Below are positions 25,886 through 39,257 of a stretch of DNA of 64,000 nucleotides, one piece after another. Each line of letters begins with the position of its first letter. Position 1 is the stretch's first letter. The stretch covers positions 129,699-193,698 of the forward strand of contig NW_001799002.1 of the NCBI RefSeq assembly GCF_000165425.1, written 5' to 3'. The notes under the pieces were generated by a model. The model was not told where the DNA came from and made no database searches. It was given only the letters and a program-made list of their open reading frames with translations. The stretch comes from Paramecium tetraurelia. Its lineage: Eukaryota; Ciliophora; Oligohymenophorea; Peniculida; Parameciidae. Made by a program: the position numbers and the translations under genes.

Positions 25886-28807
25886 TCAAACATCTAATTG
25901 TAAATCATTTTGGAATGTTCCAATTTACATGATTGACGAAGGAGGTTATCCGATATTGATAACATTGGATTGGTCAATCTCTTGTAAATCTTAATTTCTC
26001 CTAATTTCATTCTAATCGGCAACCTTTATGAATGCCTGAGTATCAGGTATAAAATTGAATCCAAATTCACTGTTCCTAACTCCCTTTGTTAATGGGAACT
26101 CTCCCAAATCATGATCAAATTGATTAAGGTTATCTACAAGAGAATAAACAAAATATGGATACCCGTCTGAGCATAAGAATACACACTCTTTTCATCGTTG
26201 TTACCATTCATAGTGTTATTACGTCTTTCTGGGATAAACTTTTAAGGTGGTCTAAATTTCATCTGACTGGATTTAAGATTAGGCAATGAACCCTCCATCA
26301 ACAAGTCCAGATCCTTAAAGTGATTTAACATGTTGTTCCAAAGATTATCCTATCAAATAGATCACATAAACATACTTTACTCAATACTCTAGCATTTCCA
26401 ATGACGATCAATCCATATCTGGCTCTGGTGATGGTGACATTCAATCTTCTTGGGTTGGTCAAGAAACCAATGCCTTGAGTGTCATTTGAACGGACACAAG
26501 AAATGATAATGAAATCCTTCTCTCTACCTTAGAAGCCATCCACAGAAGCAACTTCGATGTCTCTATATTGATTGTAAGGTAATTGTCCATTCCTTTATAG
26601 ATATGAAAGTATGTATGTGCGTTGTCCTTTATAGGGAGTGATGATTCCAATTTTGTTTAATTTAACGGTGTTCTGATAAAGGTAATAAACTGCCTATTCT
26701 ACAGCAACTGCTTCTTGGGTGTTAAGATATGAGGTGCCTGATGCAGATAGTTACTCTTGGCCAGTTACATTAATGAATATCATAGGCTTTTGCTTATTTG
26801 GCCAAGGGAAGTTGCCAGAATGAGTTCTATCACTTATAGTGACTCCATTCTGCAAGGTACCTTCATAAAATGTGTTGGATGGGAAGACAGTTAATTCAGG
26901 GTGCATACGATATTGAACTTACAATCTAACAGGTCTTATTCCTAATTGTACTAATCTTTCAAACAAACTTCTGTCCAAGCCAACCGAAGCTGCTTCTCTA
27001 CTCTAAACAACAGGACCCAATTGTCTATGATCTCCTACCAAGATTACATGTTTGGCTCCCTTTAACATTGGTAATAAGCACTCTGGCTCTATAGCTTGAG
27101 TTGCTTCATCAATCAAAACAAATAAGAATCTCATTTCTTTAAGTCTTTTATCAGCTGATCCAATACACGTAGTACATATGATATCAGCTTACTCAATAAT
27201 TTCCTTCTCTGCCTCATCTCTCATTCTAATGAATACTTATTCATCCTTTTAATCTAATTCTCCTTGTTAATCTAACAATTCATAAAATGCTTATAATTGA
27301 TGATATTATGGTATATCCAAACTTCGCACCTAACTGTGCAATGTCAGAAATTCAATATTTGTACTAACACTTTCTCTTGTTTTACTACAGAGTCTGACAA
27401 CTTTGACACCTGTTTTGTTAATCTTTTCAGCCAATTAATCAACAACAATGTTACTTGGTGCACAAACCAAGATCTATCCTCTTTGTTTTTGTTTTTCCAT
27501 AGCCTTCACTAATTGATAAACAATAGTGGCACTGGTAACAGTCTTACCAGTTCCAGGTGGACCTTATATCAATGACAATGGAGACTTCAAAGCTTTCTTA
27601 ACTGCATCTGCTTGATAAACATTTAAATCCGGTAGATTTGGAGCAGATAGCTTCTGTGGAATACTCTCCACTGCTGTTGGAGGAGCTAAAGTATCGATTC
27701 TTCCCAAGATCATCTTATACAGATAATTACTAGTGGAACTACTTTGTGTAAGAAATGTCTTTAATCCTATTTGCATTCTTTTAAAGGTTGTAGACACCCA
27801 GATGCATTCAACTGTATACCCTTCCTCTATATTATTAGGAGGAGGATCATTCTGATGTAATTCCAAACAGATTTCCTCATTATTAATTACTTTGATCACA
27901 GTTCCTTTTGATTACCAATTGTAATTCCCATTTTTTAAACTCAACTACATCTCACTTCCCAACAGAGTATTTGTGTCAAACTCTTCTCTGCCTCCATATA
28001 AAAAGTAGGCCAATCTCTTCTTCTTCAAACTCAAATCCCATTTCACTTTCACACTTTATACTACTTGTCCTTCCTTCACTTACTTATCTTGCTCTTCTTC
28101 CAATTTGACTAGTGGTGAAAATACTTGCTGATAGTGATTAGCGTCTTTGTATCGCAACTACACTTCCTTTAGTTATTGATTTGGACCTTTTCTATCCAAA
28201 TCGTCAAATTTCAATCCCTCCTTTTTCTTCCTTTCCTCCTCATACTGATTTATACGTTCCAAAGTAACCATACGTGACTAAGATCATCTCTATAATGAAT
28301 TACATTTATTTTATCTCCCTAACCCAATAACCATTCCTAAATACTCTTGTCCTTGATTAGTGGCTAATAATCATTTGAGTCCCAAGTGATCTCTCCCAAT
28401 TGTCTCAATGGGAGACAGCCTCGGCAAAGAATCAAAATGTTTTCTTCTTCTTCCACCCTCACTAAAAATACTCAAATACTATTTGTACCATTCACTTGTC
28501 CAAGAGTGAACAAATTTTTCTATTCACAACCATAGCACTCAATAGTTGTTATTTCCACCTTGTTTTTGCTATGCAAACTGATTTAACTGTGCTTATTCTT
28601 AATCAAGTGAAGTATTATGTGTGATCCGCTCTTTGTTGCACTGTTGCAGTACCATCTCTTGCATGTTAAACATTGTGCAACAGCATTTACATCAGATTAT
28701 AAACAATAACTAAATAATAATCGCTCAACTACTTACTCGCAAGAATGTTCAGCTACTTGAATTTGCTACTCCGTCGTTCTTCTAAATTTTTCAATTGTTT
28801 CTTCCAT
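25886..28807 (-). CDS. UPF1: UPF1 RNA helicase, nonsense-mediated decay
   Basis: 928 residues after five introns (28710-28736, 28462-28488, 28278-28303, 26350-26375, 26134-26162; 26-29 nt). The N-terminal Cys/His (CH) domain that binds UPF2 is complete in outline: 'HSCDYCLQ', '[19 protein letters not shown]', 'ECYGCEQKN'. Then domain 1B ('[20 protein letters not shown]') and the SF1 helicase core: Walker A '[19 protein letters not shown]', DEAD-like '[12 protein letters not shown]', '[11 protein letters not shown]', '[16 protein letters not shown]', '[20 protein letters not shown]', '[15 protein letters not shown]'. UPF1 unwinds RNA using ATP and triggers decay of mRNAs with early stops. The C-terminal tail is short and lacks the SQ-rich region seen in animals. 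Identity is secure. Confidence 0.98.
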
Positions 28808-29090
28808 AAAACTCTTTAAACAAGATCAAATTTTTATTATTTAATTTAAATACTATTAAAGAATTTGAGACATTACAAATATTTTATATTAACCTTTTAT
28901 AATTTGATATATCTATTAAATCAGTTAAAATAAAACCTACTTGAAGCAATACAACATATTTCATAAGAATTTAAGATTAGTAGAAATATCCCCTAAAGTC
29001 TATTTTCCGTTAATCAAAAAGCTTTCTATATTTTAATTTAAAACCCACCTTAACTTTGATAAATATCTAATATTTTCTAAAAATAATTAT
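28808..29090. promoter_or_regulatory. divergent intergenic region (UPF1 / kinase)
   Basis: 283 bp of AT-rich sequence between two genes that point away from each other. It must hold both promoters; no recognisable element can be named. Confidence 0.5.
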
Positions 29091-31783
29091 ATGGATCTTT
29101 CTTTGGACTCAAATCAAACAGTCACTGTTGATTACTCTCATCTCCTTTAAGTCAAGGATCCTAACCCAAATTTTGTACATTCCTTCTTAGAGACAACCAT
29201 TTTCTAAATACTAAAAAATCATTCCGATGTATTCACCTTTAATGATTTTGAAATTTATGACATCAAAAGTGGGAGTAGAGCAGTTATGCTAGAAAATGGA
29301 GTATTGATAGGGTCAGGGGGACATGGCGATGTTTATTACACTTATAATCCTTAAACACAACAAAAGGCTGCTCTAAAGGTGTAAAAGGATTGCTCTTTTT
29401 AAGCTGTCCTTCAATATGCAGAGGAATTCAAAATCCAAAAAATAATTGAGGAAATTTACCCGGAGTGCATCATCAAGGTTTAAGGAAAGGTTTTTATTTC
29501 TCAAAATTATGTTGATAGTTACAAAATGCACACTTATTTGGAATTAGGAACGGGGAATTTGAGAAGTTATACAAATAGATTATCTGAGGTTGAAATTGAT
29601 AATGTTTTCAATTGCATTCTAGATAGTATTATCAAAATTCATTCAATCAAAATTGCTCATCGAGACATCAAATTAGATAACATTCTAAAGACAAAAGAAA
29701 ATGGGTGGGTCCTATCAGATTTCGGGTGCTCAACTCAATATTAAACACCTTATGGAGAATATCCAATTCTTGGCACTATTCAGTACTACAAAAAATCAAT
29801 TAGATAGACTTATGCTTAAAATCAAAGAAAATGTAAAATGAATTTATTTAAAAATGATATTTACGCATTCTAATTAGTGATGCTCTAAATTATTTATCCT
29901 GAGAAATCTATGATAGAATTGAATACTATTCTAGATGAGAAGAAAATGGTGCATCCAAGAATTAATTAACTTTACGATAAAGATTATTTTATAATTAAGA
30001 GAGATTTCAGTAAAATTAAATACACTAGATAATCAACAATCTTAGATGATGATCTTAATATACACTTTGATAAAGCAGCCTAAGATACTAGATTAGATCC
30101 GCTGGCATAATTCGCTTTTAGTTTTTTTTCATTTGCCAAATAATTAAGTGTTTTTCAAAGCATATTCCTAAAACTCTATTTTGAAGAATATCAACAGGAG
30201 AAGCAGGATACTATTCGCACGGCTTATCTAATGAAGAGTTTTGTTTTAAATTATTATTAATTCAAAACAGTTTAAGAAATCTTTGATCAAATCTAATTTG
30301 AAAAGTTATCTAAATTAGAATATGATTTATATTACGATGTTTTTGGAAGAAGAGGCTCAAAAATCCTTCAGTTAATGCTTTGTCAACGATATTAATAGAT
30401 TTTGGGTAACAATAACAGCAACTTGCTTCTCTAAGAGGCAGAAATTCTTTATATCATGTGTCTTTGGGATGATGCAAAATCCATAATTAACAGCATTAAA
30501 GATCCATCATTGTTAGAGAGTGACGAAGCAATCCTAAAATATTGTTGTCTTAAGGCTCGTTTAAACAATTTATGGGTTGAAAATCATGATGATATTATTA
30601 AGTACTTAAGAAATTATAAAGAAACCTTTTAAATCCTATTTGAATGGAAATTCCTATTGATAGATTCTATTTGGATGGACAGATATAAGGGTAAGGTTAA
30701 TAAAATTTACAAAAAATATTATCGAATAAAGAAAGATATTTTAGAATAAAACACTGATAGCGATTCAATCAAGGAAACATTTCAGGTCATAAATCTAGTT
30801 AAATTTGGTGAAAAGCCACTTGTCGATAATGAAGATCAAAAGTATAAGAATTTTATAAGTTAATTGAAGAAACCCCTTACATAAGTGTCGTTAATGAAAG
30901 ACTATATGAATTATGATAATTATTCAATCTTCTATTATAATTGGACATATCTGGAGGGGGTTGATGTTTATGGTGAGGGGTTTAGAAATAATATTGAGGA
31001 TTTCATACAGTTTATAGAAGAGAACCTCTAAGGTTATTATTTCAATTGGGTTATTTTCGATTTATATTCTCAACATCTCACATATAGAAATGAGTTTAAA
31101 AAGGCAGAGCTATATAATTAAAAAGCCTTGGACATCGTGAAAAATGATTGTGTCTTTCACTAATTAATAGTGCATCATCATCTATTTAGATTAAAATTTA
31201 AATAACGAAGTAGAGATATTTATTAGCAGCTTAAGATCGTTTTCCAGATTGCATTAACTTGTTGCCATCTTCGAATTTGAGATTCTATTATGCAAGATAC
31301 ATTCAAGAGGAAGAAGGTATATAATGGCCAGAAGGCATAGATATGTAAACTCTATTTAAATGGGAAATAAGTCATTTAAACGCAGATGATAGGAAATATC
31401 TTGATTTAAATTCTGAATATCTTTCAAATAAGCTAATGATTCTGTAGGATTAAAACTTCCACAAATTCAAATAACATATGAATCAATTTTTACCTAACTT
31501 GGTTGAATATATAAAATGTATGGTACTTCCAGAATTTTACGAATTGATTAAAGTGGCTTAATAAACAGGCTAACCATATAAATTGGTAAGAATACTAATC
31601 TAGAGATATCTAACGTTAAAAATAATATACAATCAAATAGGGGGTGCATTAAATTAAGTATCATGTAATTACGATGATGAGTATTTTGCTTATGTAAGAC
31701 ACTGTATAGAGGATAATGATGAACCTGAATAAGAAGTGATCCCTATTTCTAAGTACTTTTTTTATTGTGAAAGTTAGTTATGA
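29091..31783 (+). CDS. protein kinase with long C-terminal helical extension
   Basis: About 890 residues. Kinase domain: Gly-rich loop 'GSGGHGDVYY' (about residues 74-83), 'AALKVQK' with the ATP-binding Lys, catalytic loop 'HRDIKLDN' (about 190), 'LSDFGCS' (about 210). The domain is divergent after DFG and lacks a typical APE. The C-terminal ~550 residues are helical and resemble TPR/solenoid repeats ('RRGSKILQLMLCQRYQQIL', 'FKKAELYNQKALDI'). One intron is required at 31210; both a 17-nt (GTAGAG...TTAG) and a 20-nt version fit the frame. TGA at 31781-31783. Substrate and pathway unknown; the arrangement resembles ciliate-specific kinase expansions (inference). Confidence 0.85.
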
Positions 31784-32133
31784 GAGACTATGTGAAATTA
31801 ATAATATTTGTAAAACATAAAATTATTCATTAAATCTTATACAACTGCATTACATCACTTAATATTTTAAGGGATTCATCCGATTCTTAAATTTTCTGTA
31901 CTCTAATAATTAAATTTTTATTCTATTTTAAGAATCACAGCATAAATAGGGAAAAGAATTCTCTCCATTTTGAATTCTATACAAGGCAGAACTCAATTCT
32001 TAAAGTTATATCAGTTATGGATCTCTTATTTTAGGAATTAAAATTATTTTAATAGTGAACTAAGGGGGTGTGGGTTAAAAATAGGAGTTGATATTGATTA
32101 AAAAAACAATAAAATTTATATTAGCTAAACTAT
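31784..32133. other. intergenic spacer
   Basis: About 350 bp between two plus-strand genes, AT-rich, with some short open stretches on both strands but none I can support. Confidence 0.5.
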
Positions 32134-32828
32134 ATGAGTCTAAATCCAAAGCCTTAAGTTTTATGTGAGGGGTATCAATAGGTTTTTATCGAAAGGTTAT
32201 AATGCAGGTCTCGATTTCTTTAAAAGCGATGCAATTACTATAAAAAAAGTATAGAACTACTGAGGATCTAATTATATCAAGCAGAGACTCCTAAGAAATT
32301 ATCAGAATCTAAGGTTTCTGTAGCTTCTACTGATTCTAATTTCTCAACTTTGGCTGATGAAAACGATTCGACCCCTAATTTACAAGAAAAATTGTAATAG
32401 AAATAATGTAAAATCTACGAACTTAAAGAGGCCATGTTAACTCTTTAAAGTAAGGTTAATAGTTTGCAAGCATAAAACGATGAAATGTAAATTCAATTAT
32501 CAAAGCAACACAAAGAATTTCTTAGAAATGACAAAGTGACTCATTCTGGTATTTCATTCTACTATCATTAGTGAATCTCCCAAAATCTACCAGTCAGACA
32601 GAAAAGGCAATGGCGGTGATTGACAAATTTATTTAACCATTCACTGTAAACTCATTCAAATCTTAAGATGGCAAACCTCCATCGACTGAAGAGAAGAGGA
32701 AGATGATAAAGAGAATGAGCATGAATGCAGGGGCATCTGCATTTATGATGGCCATGAAAGGGGATTATACTACATTGTAGAGTGCTTTCGAGGAGATCTA
32801 AAGTAACAACAATCTTGAACAATCCTGA
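32134..32828 (+). CDS. coiled-coil protein (upstream ORF of a pair)
   Basis: 223 residues from ATG 32134 ('MSLNPKPQVLCEGYQQVFIE'), one 23-nt intron (32549-32571) and a TGA at 32826-32828. Rich in Gln, Lys and Glu with heptad-like segments ('LKEAMLTLQSKVNSLQAQND'). The last part 'KRKMIKRMSMNAGASAFMMA' is Met/basic. The next coding stretch is in the same reading frame 84 bp downstream, so this may be the N-terminal half of one longer protein. No family recognised. Confidence 0.65.
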
Positions 32829-32912
32829 ATTAATTAATTTAATATATAAATTTTTGTTGCCGCATACAAAGCATATTGGTTGGTTAAAACAAAATAAGTT
32901 TTATATATATTT

Positions 32913-33542
32913 ATGTAAGAATCAGATATTGAATCTCAATTTTTATATCAATCCATTGCCTAATAATAGGAGAGTGTGGAAGAGAAGCAAATATTGGTTA
33001 GTAGATTGACTGAAACCAATCAGATTTAGGATGAATCAGTTCAAATCAATTTAGATTCTGAGATTATCACTTAGTTAAGGGAAGAAATTGTAGAGTTGCA
33101 GAAAAAAAATCAATATTTAACAGACCAAATTAATGAGAGAGACAATCAGATTGCTTCATTAAAAGAGGAGGTGTAAAGATAAACACTCTTGTATGAGACA
33201 TATCTAATTGCTGAAGTGTAACTCAAACAATAAATTGAGGAGTTGAAAAAGAAAGTAATAGAACGCTAAGAGTAAACACCTCCTCAACTGTAAAATGTAT
33301 CCAAGCTCAATTTGGATTTCAGTTGGGTCAATCATATGGAAAGAGATCTCTCACAGGATGGTTTATTGGAACGATATGATCGTTACAAATCCAACAAGCG
33401 TCTAGTACCAATTTCAATTAAGCCATATTCAGAAAAATTCAGATACAACAATCAATAAAACAGCCCATACTTTGAGCAATAGCAATAGACAGCAAGAAAC
33501 TAAAATATATAGAAGAAGAGAATCAATTAAAATAAATAATGA
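32913..33542 (+). CDS. coiled-coil protein (downstream ORF of a pair)
   Basis: 209 residues from ATG 32913 ('MQESDIESQFLYQSIAQQQE'), TGA 33540-33542, no intron. Strong coiled coil ('ELQKKNQYLTDQINERDNQI'), then a conserved-looking segment 'LNLDFSWVNHMERDLSQDG' and a basic Tyr/Gln-rich tail. It is in frame with the preceding gene, separated by an AT-rich gap holding one TGA. Confidence 0.65.
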
Positions 33543-34304
33543 TTTTGTTTCATCCCTTTTTAATATTGGTGATACTTCACAATTGAGATAATCTATATTA
33601 CTCCAATTACTTAGTTGTTCAATAATAATTATTAATAATTTAATACTCTCCTTCTTATAATTTTTTAATGATATTTAAAATAATTAGTCCATCTTCTCAG
33701 CAATTTAATTATATAAATAATAACTTATTATAATTATTCAAATTAAACATATATTTTTATATATCAAAATATTGAGCTGTTTCCTTAAATCAACAATTGA
33801 AATTAAAGAATTAAAATCATTAAATCGAAAATATAACTTAGAGGATCATTTAATCATTTAAATAAAATAACTGATACATAAAAATTATAACAATAAAATA
33901 CCAAATAATAGGATTGAATTTTCATAATAATATTGTATCTTAGCTTTACATTCCCATTAATTGAATGTTAAATGATCATTTAATCAAGATATTAAATAGA
34001 TTTAGTGAAATAAAGTTTGATACTATTCAAATATTGAATTAATAAGAAAACAGCGCTCATCATTCAAATTGGCAAGGACAAGAATATCTTTATATTTTAG
34101 ATTCCTTAAATTAATCAAAGTACAGAATTCAATTAATGAGAAAAATATAACTATTGATTTAGTCATTGAATATACACGATATAGAACTAGAATTTTTGAT
34201 AAATTAGTAGATATCATTTAATATGGATAAAAGATTAATAGAAACAAGATAACAATAATAATGTAGTTTATATATAAATACAGAATAATTTTACATCAGC
34301 CTGA
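33543..34304. other. AT-rich intergenic stretch between converging genes
   Basis: About 760 bp, unusually long for two gene 3' ends in this window. A 64-codon minus-strand ORF at 34023-34217 has no protein-like features. No repeat or RNA gene seen. Confidence 0.5.
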
Positions 34305-37300
34305 TCATCCATATTCATAAAAGTAAAATAAGCATCTAATAGGAGTAGATATGCAATAAAGGAATTAAATAATCGCGTTCAGTAAAATTGCATTAAATAC
34401 AACAGTAATGGCAATAAAAGGAACAGCAATCATCAAAATGATATTTTAGTTGATTGGTGAATCAATTTCTGATTTGCAAATCATGCCATCTTTACTTAAA
34501 AATAAAGAATCTTAGCATTTTGTGCAATTTTCTAGAGATGAGCACTCCAAACATCCTATCGAACAATCAGAGCAAGTTTGTTCATCTAAATATTTCCCTT
34601 TAGGACAATCTGTTACACATTTCGAATCATAAAGAGTTAAGCCATTTTTGCAGACATTGCATAGATCTTAACTTTAACACTTTTTGCAATTCTCTGGACA
34701 TGGCTTACAAGTAGAATCTTTAGTTAAGAAGTACTCCATTTCTTCACATTAGAGGCATTTGTCCTTCTAACATATTAAACAATGCTTTTATTGACACTTG
34801 AAACACTCTCCATTATCTAAATAATATCCATACTAATCGCATTAGGTGCATGAGTCCTTTGTGCATGTTTGACATCCCTATTTACACTATTTGCATTCGA
34901 AGTTGTCAAGGTAAAAGCGAGTAGGTTAGCATTTAGTGCATTGATCTTTACTCCTGCAGGTTAAGCATGGGGATTAACACTTCGAGCATTGGTTTTAATT
35001 TAGATAAAAGGTGTCATCAATACAGGATTCACATTAATCAGAAGTGCAAAGAGAGCAATTGGGTTGACATTACTTACATTCTTATTTATCAATGTAATAT
35101 TTATCTGGACACTAATAACAAAATTCTTTATCGCAAGTTTAGCAATTAGGTTTGCATTATAAACAGTTAATGCCCTCTTGATAATACCCTGATTTACATT
35201 ACAAACATTCCTAATAATTGCATCTCAAACAATTTTAGTTACATGCTATGCATTTCCCTTAATTGAGATAGTAATTAGCTAAACATTGGACACAGGCTTA
35301 TTCAAGATTACATCTAATACAACCTTCGCCACAAGTCTAACAAGTCTCAAAATTGCAATTGAATTAACAATATTAGTTTTAACATAGCTAACAATTACCA
35401 TTTTGATCCAAATAATATTTGTCTTAACATATATTGCATTAAGAGTCTGTGCACTACTAACAATTTTCCCATTTGGTAGAACAAGAATTACAAGTTATGC
35501 CATCAAAGTAATAAGAAACGTTGCAGGATTGACAATCACTTGATGAGGAGCACATATTGCAATTGTCTTAACAACGCTTGCAATCATGATTTTCAATATA
35601 GGTACCTAAAGGACATGATTAGCACCCAGATTGATTACATGCTTAACAGGGTTGATTGCATGATTTACAAATGCCTGAGGATAAATACACTTATGTAGTT
35701 GATACGCATTTTTGACAAGAGTCTTTTGAATTGCATTCTAGACAATTGGTGGAACAAGGTTCACACAATTGATTTTAATTGATGAAGTATCCTGCTTAAC
35801 ATTGAGAACATTAATTATTCAAACACTTTATGCAATTATCGAGTTGACAAGTTTGACAAATACCATTTGGAGAGGCTTAACCTTCAATACAAGTCAGACA
35901 TTTATCAAAGTCTGAACATTATTTGCACGGTGATACACAATTAAAACATCTGTGTCTGTGTTTGTCCAAGTATTGATTGGCCGCACATTCAGTACAAATA
36001 TCTGACTATTCATCACAACTTTTACAATTAGGATTGCACCATAAGCATTTAAGTTACTCCCAATCATAGTATTGACCTTTGGGACAAGTGCAATCCTTAC
36101 AAAGTATGCATATCTATGTTGCCTGAATTAATTAAAAGATGTATTCATTTACACACGTTTTACATGAATGATCTGGATTTTCACAACTTTTACAATTTTC
36201 TGTTGTTGTGCATTTATAACAATTCACGATGTCAACATTACCAAAACTAATTTCGTAATAATGGCCATCTTTACAACTGAGACATTGTGTTTCGGAGTCT
36301 CTGCAGGTTCTACAGGGAGATTTACATTCGAGACATTGCCCATCTTTATAAAAGTAACCATCTGCACATCCATCAGGACATGTAATTTTCTAATTAATGA
36401 ATTTACAAGTGCCTTTACAATATTTAGGACATTATTCGCATTTGTTTGGAGAAGGACTGTATGCATTGTTCTTACATTCAGTACAATATTCATGTGAAAT
36501 ACATTGACTGCATCCAAAAGGACAAACTAAACATGAATTGTTTTATAAGTAGTATTCACTTTAACATTTTAGACAAGTAGTGCTATTACTGCATTAAGTA
36601 CAATATTCAATATTCAGTGAACAGTTAACACATTAACTATTGGACAAATAAGAACTATCTTAACAACTAATGCAGATTTCAGGAGAGTTCTAACATGTCT
36701 TACAATTATTACTGCACTTTAAACAATCTCCATCCTTCCTAAAGTAACCTAATGCACATTCAATGCAATTTGAAGATGTAGTTGTGCAAGTAGCACACTT
36801 TAAATCGCATTACTAGCATTATTTCTGAGTTAAATAGAAGCCTAAGAAGCAGTCTGTGCATTCATCACGACCATTTTCACAAGATTTGCATGTTTTTGAA
36901 CATGGATGGCATTTATTGTTGTTTAAATACTTACTAATACCACATTTGTCGCATGTGTCCTATTCGTAACAAGTGACACATTATTCAACTTTGCAACTTT
37001 ATGATTGGCATTTCGATTCGTAATTTAAAACGTAAGTGGATTTACATTTCGTGCATTTATCTTAGCTTTCACATTCTGCACAATTTGAACGACATTGTGC
37101 ACATTATCCACTAGACAAATAGTATCCTGAATAACAACTCATGCAAGTAAACTAATTATCTTTACATGTTTAGCAATTACTGGAACATAATGAACAGTTT
37201 GATCCATTCATGAAGTATCCATCTAAACATGATTAACAAGTATGTGTGTTTGTACATTAATTACATGAACCTTAACAATATTAACAGGTGACATTCTATA

Positions 37301-39257
37301 CTAGTTTTTGTTAACATTGAGTACAACATGATGGACAAGATGTTTCACATATCTTACATAATCCTGTTAGATTATCTAATACATAGCCTACTTGACATTC
37401 CAGACAAAGCTTCTTTGAAGTGCATTTCTTACATGGAGCTTCACATAAAACACATGTGTTTGAATCCAAATAATAGGAATCATTGATACATGATGAACAT
37501 GTACTAGTTGTATTCACACAAGTATAACAAGGTGTTTAGCATGATACGCATTTATTTTGAATTAAGGAGAACCCAGGTTTACAACTATAACATTCAGACG
37601 CTGATCCAGAGCAAGATGTGCATTGAGAATTACATGCTATACAATTCATTTTATCAACAAAATAACCTGTGTTGCAAACATGACATTGAGATGAATTTGG
37701 ACAAGTCTAACAATTTCCGATGCATTTATTGCATTATCCAATTGATTCATAAAATTCATCAATACATCCAGTGCAAAAAGACTCTGAAGTACAACTACTG
37801 CATTAGTTTTTACATTATGTACATCCGTAACTCGAATTTACATAATATCCTTTCTGGCTTTCCAAACATTTGCTTGCATTTTCACATAATTTACAGCCCG
37901 GTATGGAAGTGCATGATCGACATTCAGAATTGGTCAGAAAGTAACCATCCAAACAACTAGAACATTGAGTTTCACTTTAGCATGTTTTGCATGGAGAAAT
38001 ACATTCCTTACATGTGAAGTTATCTTTGTAGTAATTTCCAATGCAACTCTGGCATTAAGTATCACTCGTACAGGTTGCACAGGACAGAGGACATTTGAAA
38101 CACTTTTTATTAGATTCATAATATCCATCATCGCAAACTTCAACAATACTGGTGCATGTAGAATTATCAGGCTGACACAATAGACAAACTTCCTCAGTAC
38201 AACCAATAGCGTTTTGATTCTTGCCTTTATAGTAGCATTGATTTTCAGTACTGAGGTCACCCTTGCAAACACAAGTTTTGGTTGTTGAATCCCATTCTGT
38301 GTGTGGTTTACACACTTTACATGTTTCAATATTGTTGTAGAAACTACAAATTGAGCAAAGTGGGTCCTTGCAAAACCCAATTAATCGAATTGCATAGTCT
38401 ACCAATGTTTCTATAATATTAATGGCAACGAAGTTATTGCTTTCAAAAGTCAAAATGAAGGATATTGCTAAATCCTTCTGATTTTACACGTTTAATAGGG
38501 TTCTTTTGATCCCCATTAATATAACTAAGGTATTTTATCTTATATATTAATAAACATCAACCGTATATTTATTATTACCAAATGTCTTAATACTCATATA
38601 TTTATCGTATGTTTTATCATTGTATTTGGCAAAATCAAATACAACTATCACACTCTCCTCAATCCGAGTGCCAATTACCAGCACGTTGTCTACTTTAATT
38701 TAAATGATGTGTCGACCCTCAGAGTCAAAAAACTACTAATTGTGTTATTCAACCTTAAGGGGAGTTTTTATATTATCCTAAAATTGTATGGTTACTGTGT
38801 TCATGATATTGGTATCAAAATTTGTTATTTGAGTATTTTAGAAAGGTAGAATATTACTCATATATTTAATAGGCCCATCCTATTACCGAGATTTTACAAA
38901 CACTGTAGCTAAGTCTACATCATATACGCTAAGCATACACTCTTAGGACTGTTTTATTTCTTAATAGGACACATCGCAAACGCATTTTCCATCTTTGAGA
39001 ACTCTATGATTCTCGCTATAACAGCTTAAGCAATAATTTCTTTCATTAAACTTACAATCCTTGCAATTTCTATTACATTCATAGCATTGGCTTGATTCAA
39101 TTCTAGTTAGCTCTTTGTTTGAACTTGAACATTAACACAGTCCATCTACTAAATATCTGGTCGGTTGGCATTAATTACAATTGCTTGCCACACATATCTT
39201 ACAAGTGTTGTCGCAAATACCCATTGCATAATCTAAGAATACAATGAACAAAATCAT
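34305..39257 (-). CDS. furin-like Cys-rich repeat membrane protein, 1,650 residues
   Basis: One uninterrupted frame from ATG 39257 to TGA 34305-34307. It starts with a hydrophobic leader ('MILFIVFLDYAMG'), so it is probably secretory. A short Cys-rich part and a ~250-residue beta-rich, Cys-poor region (about 38450-38980) come first. Then more than 1,300 residues of furin-like/growth-factor-receptor Cys-rich repeats follow: CxxC pairs spaced 5-12 residues, e.g. 'CEAPCKKCTSKKLCLECQ', 'CSDCSIGCLECSSLENCTKC'. Near the C-terminus comes a single transmembrane helix ('IILMIAVPFIAITVVFNAIL') and a short tail. Such large Cys-repeat proteins are abundant in Paramecium and Tetrahymena and are thought to be surface proteins; ligand unknown. 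Confidence 0.93.

Noticed and set aside
34023..34217. 64-codon minus-strand ORF in an intergenic region
   Set aside because: No ciliate-code extension, homology or composition support.
36168..38380. Several Cys- or Val-rich ORFs on both strands
   Set aside because: Frame shadows of the furin-like repeat gene, whose own frame is continuous from 39257 to 34305.
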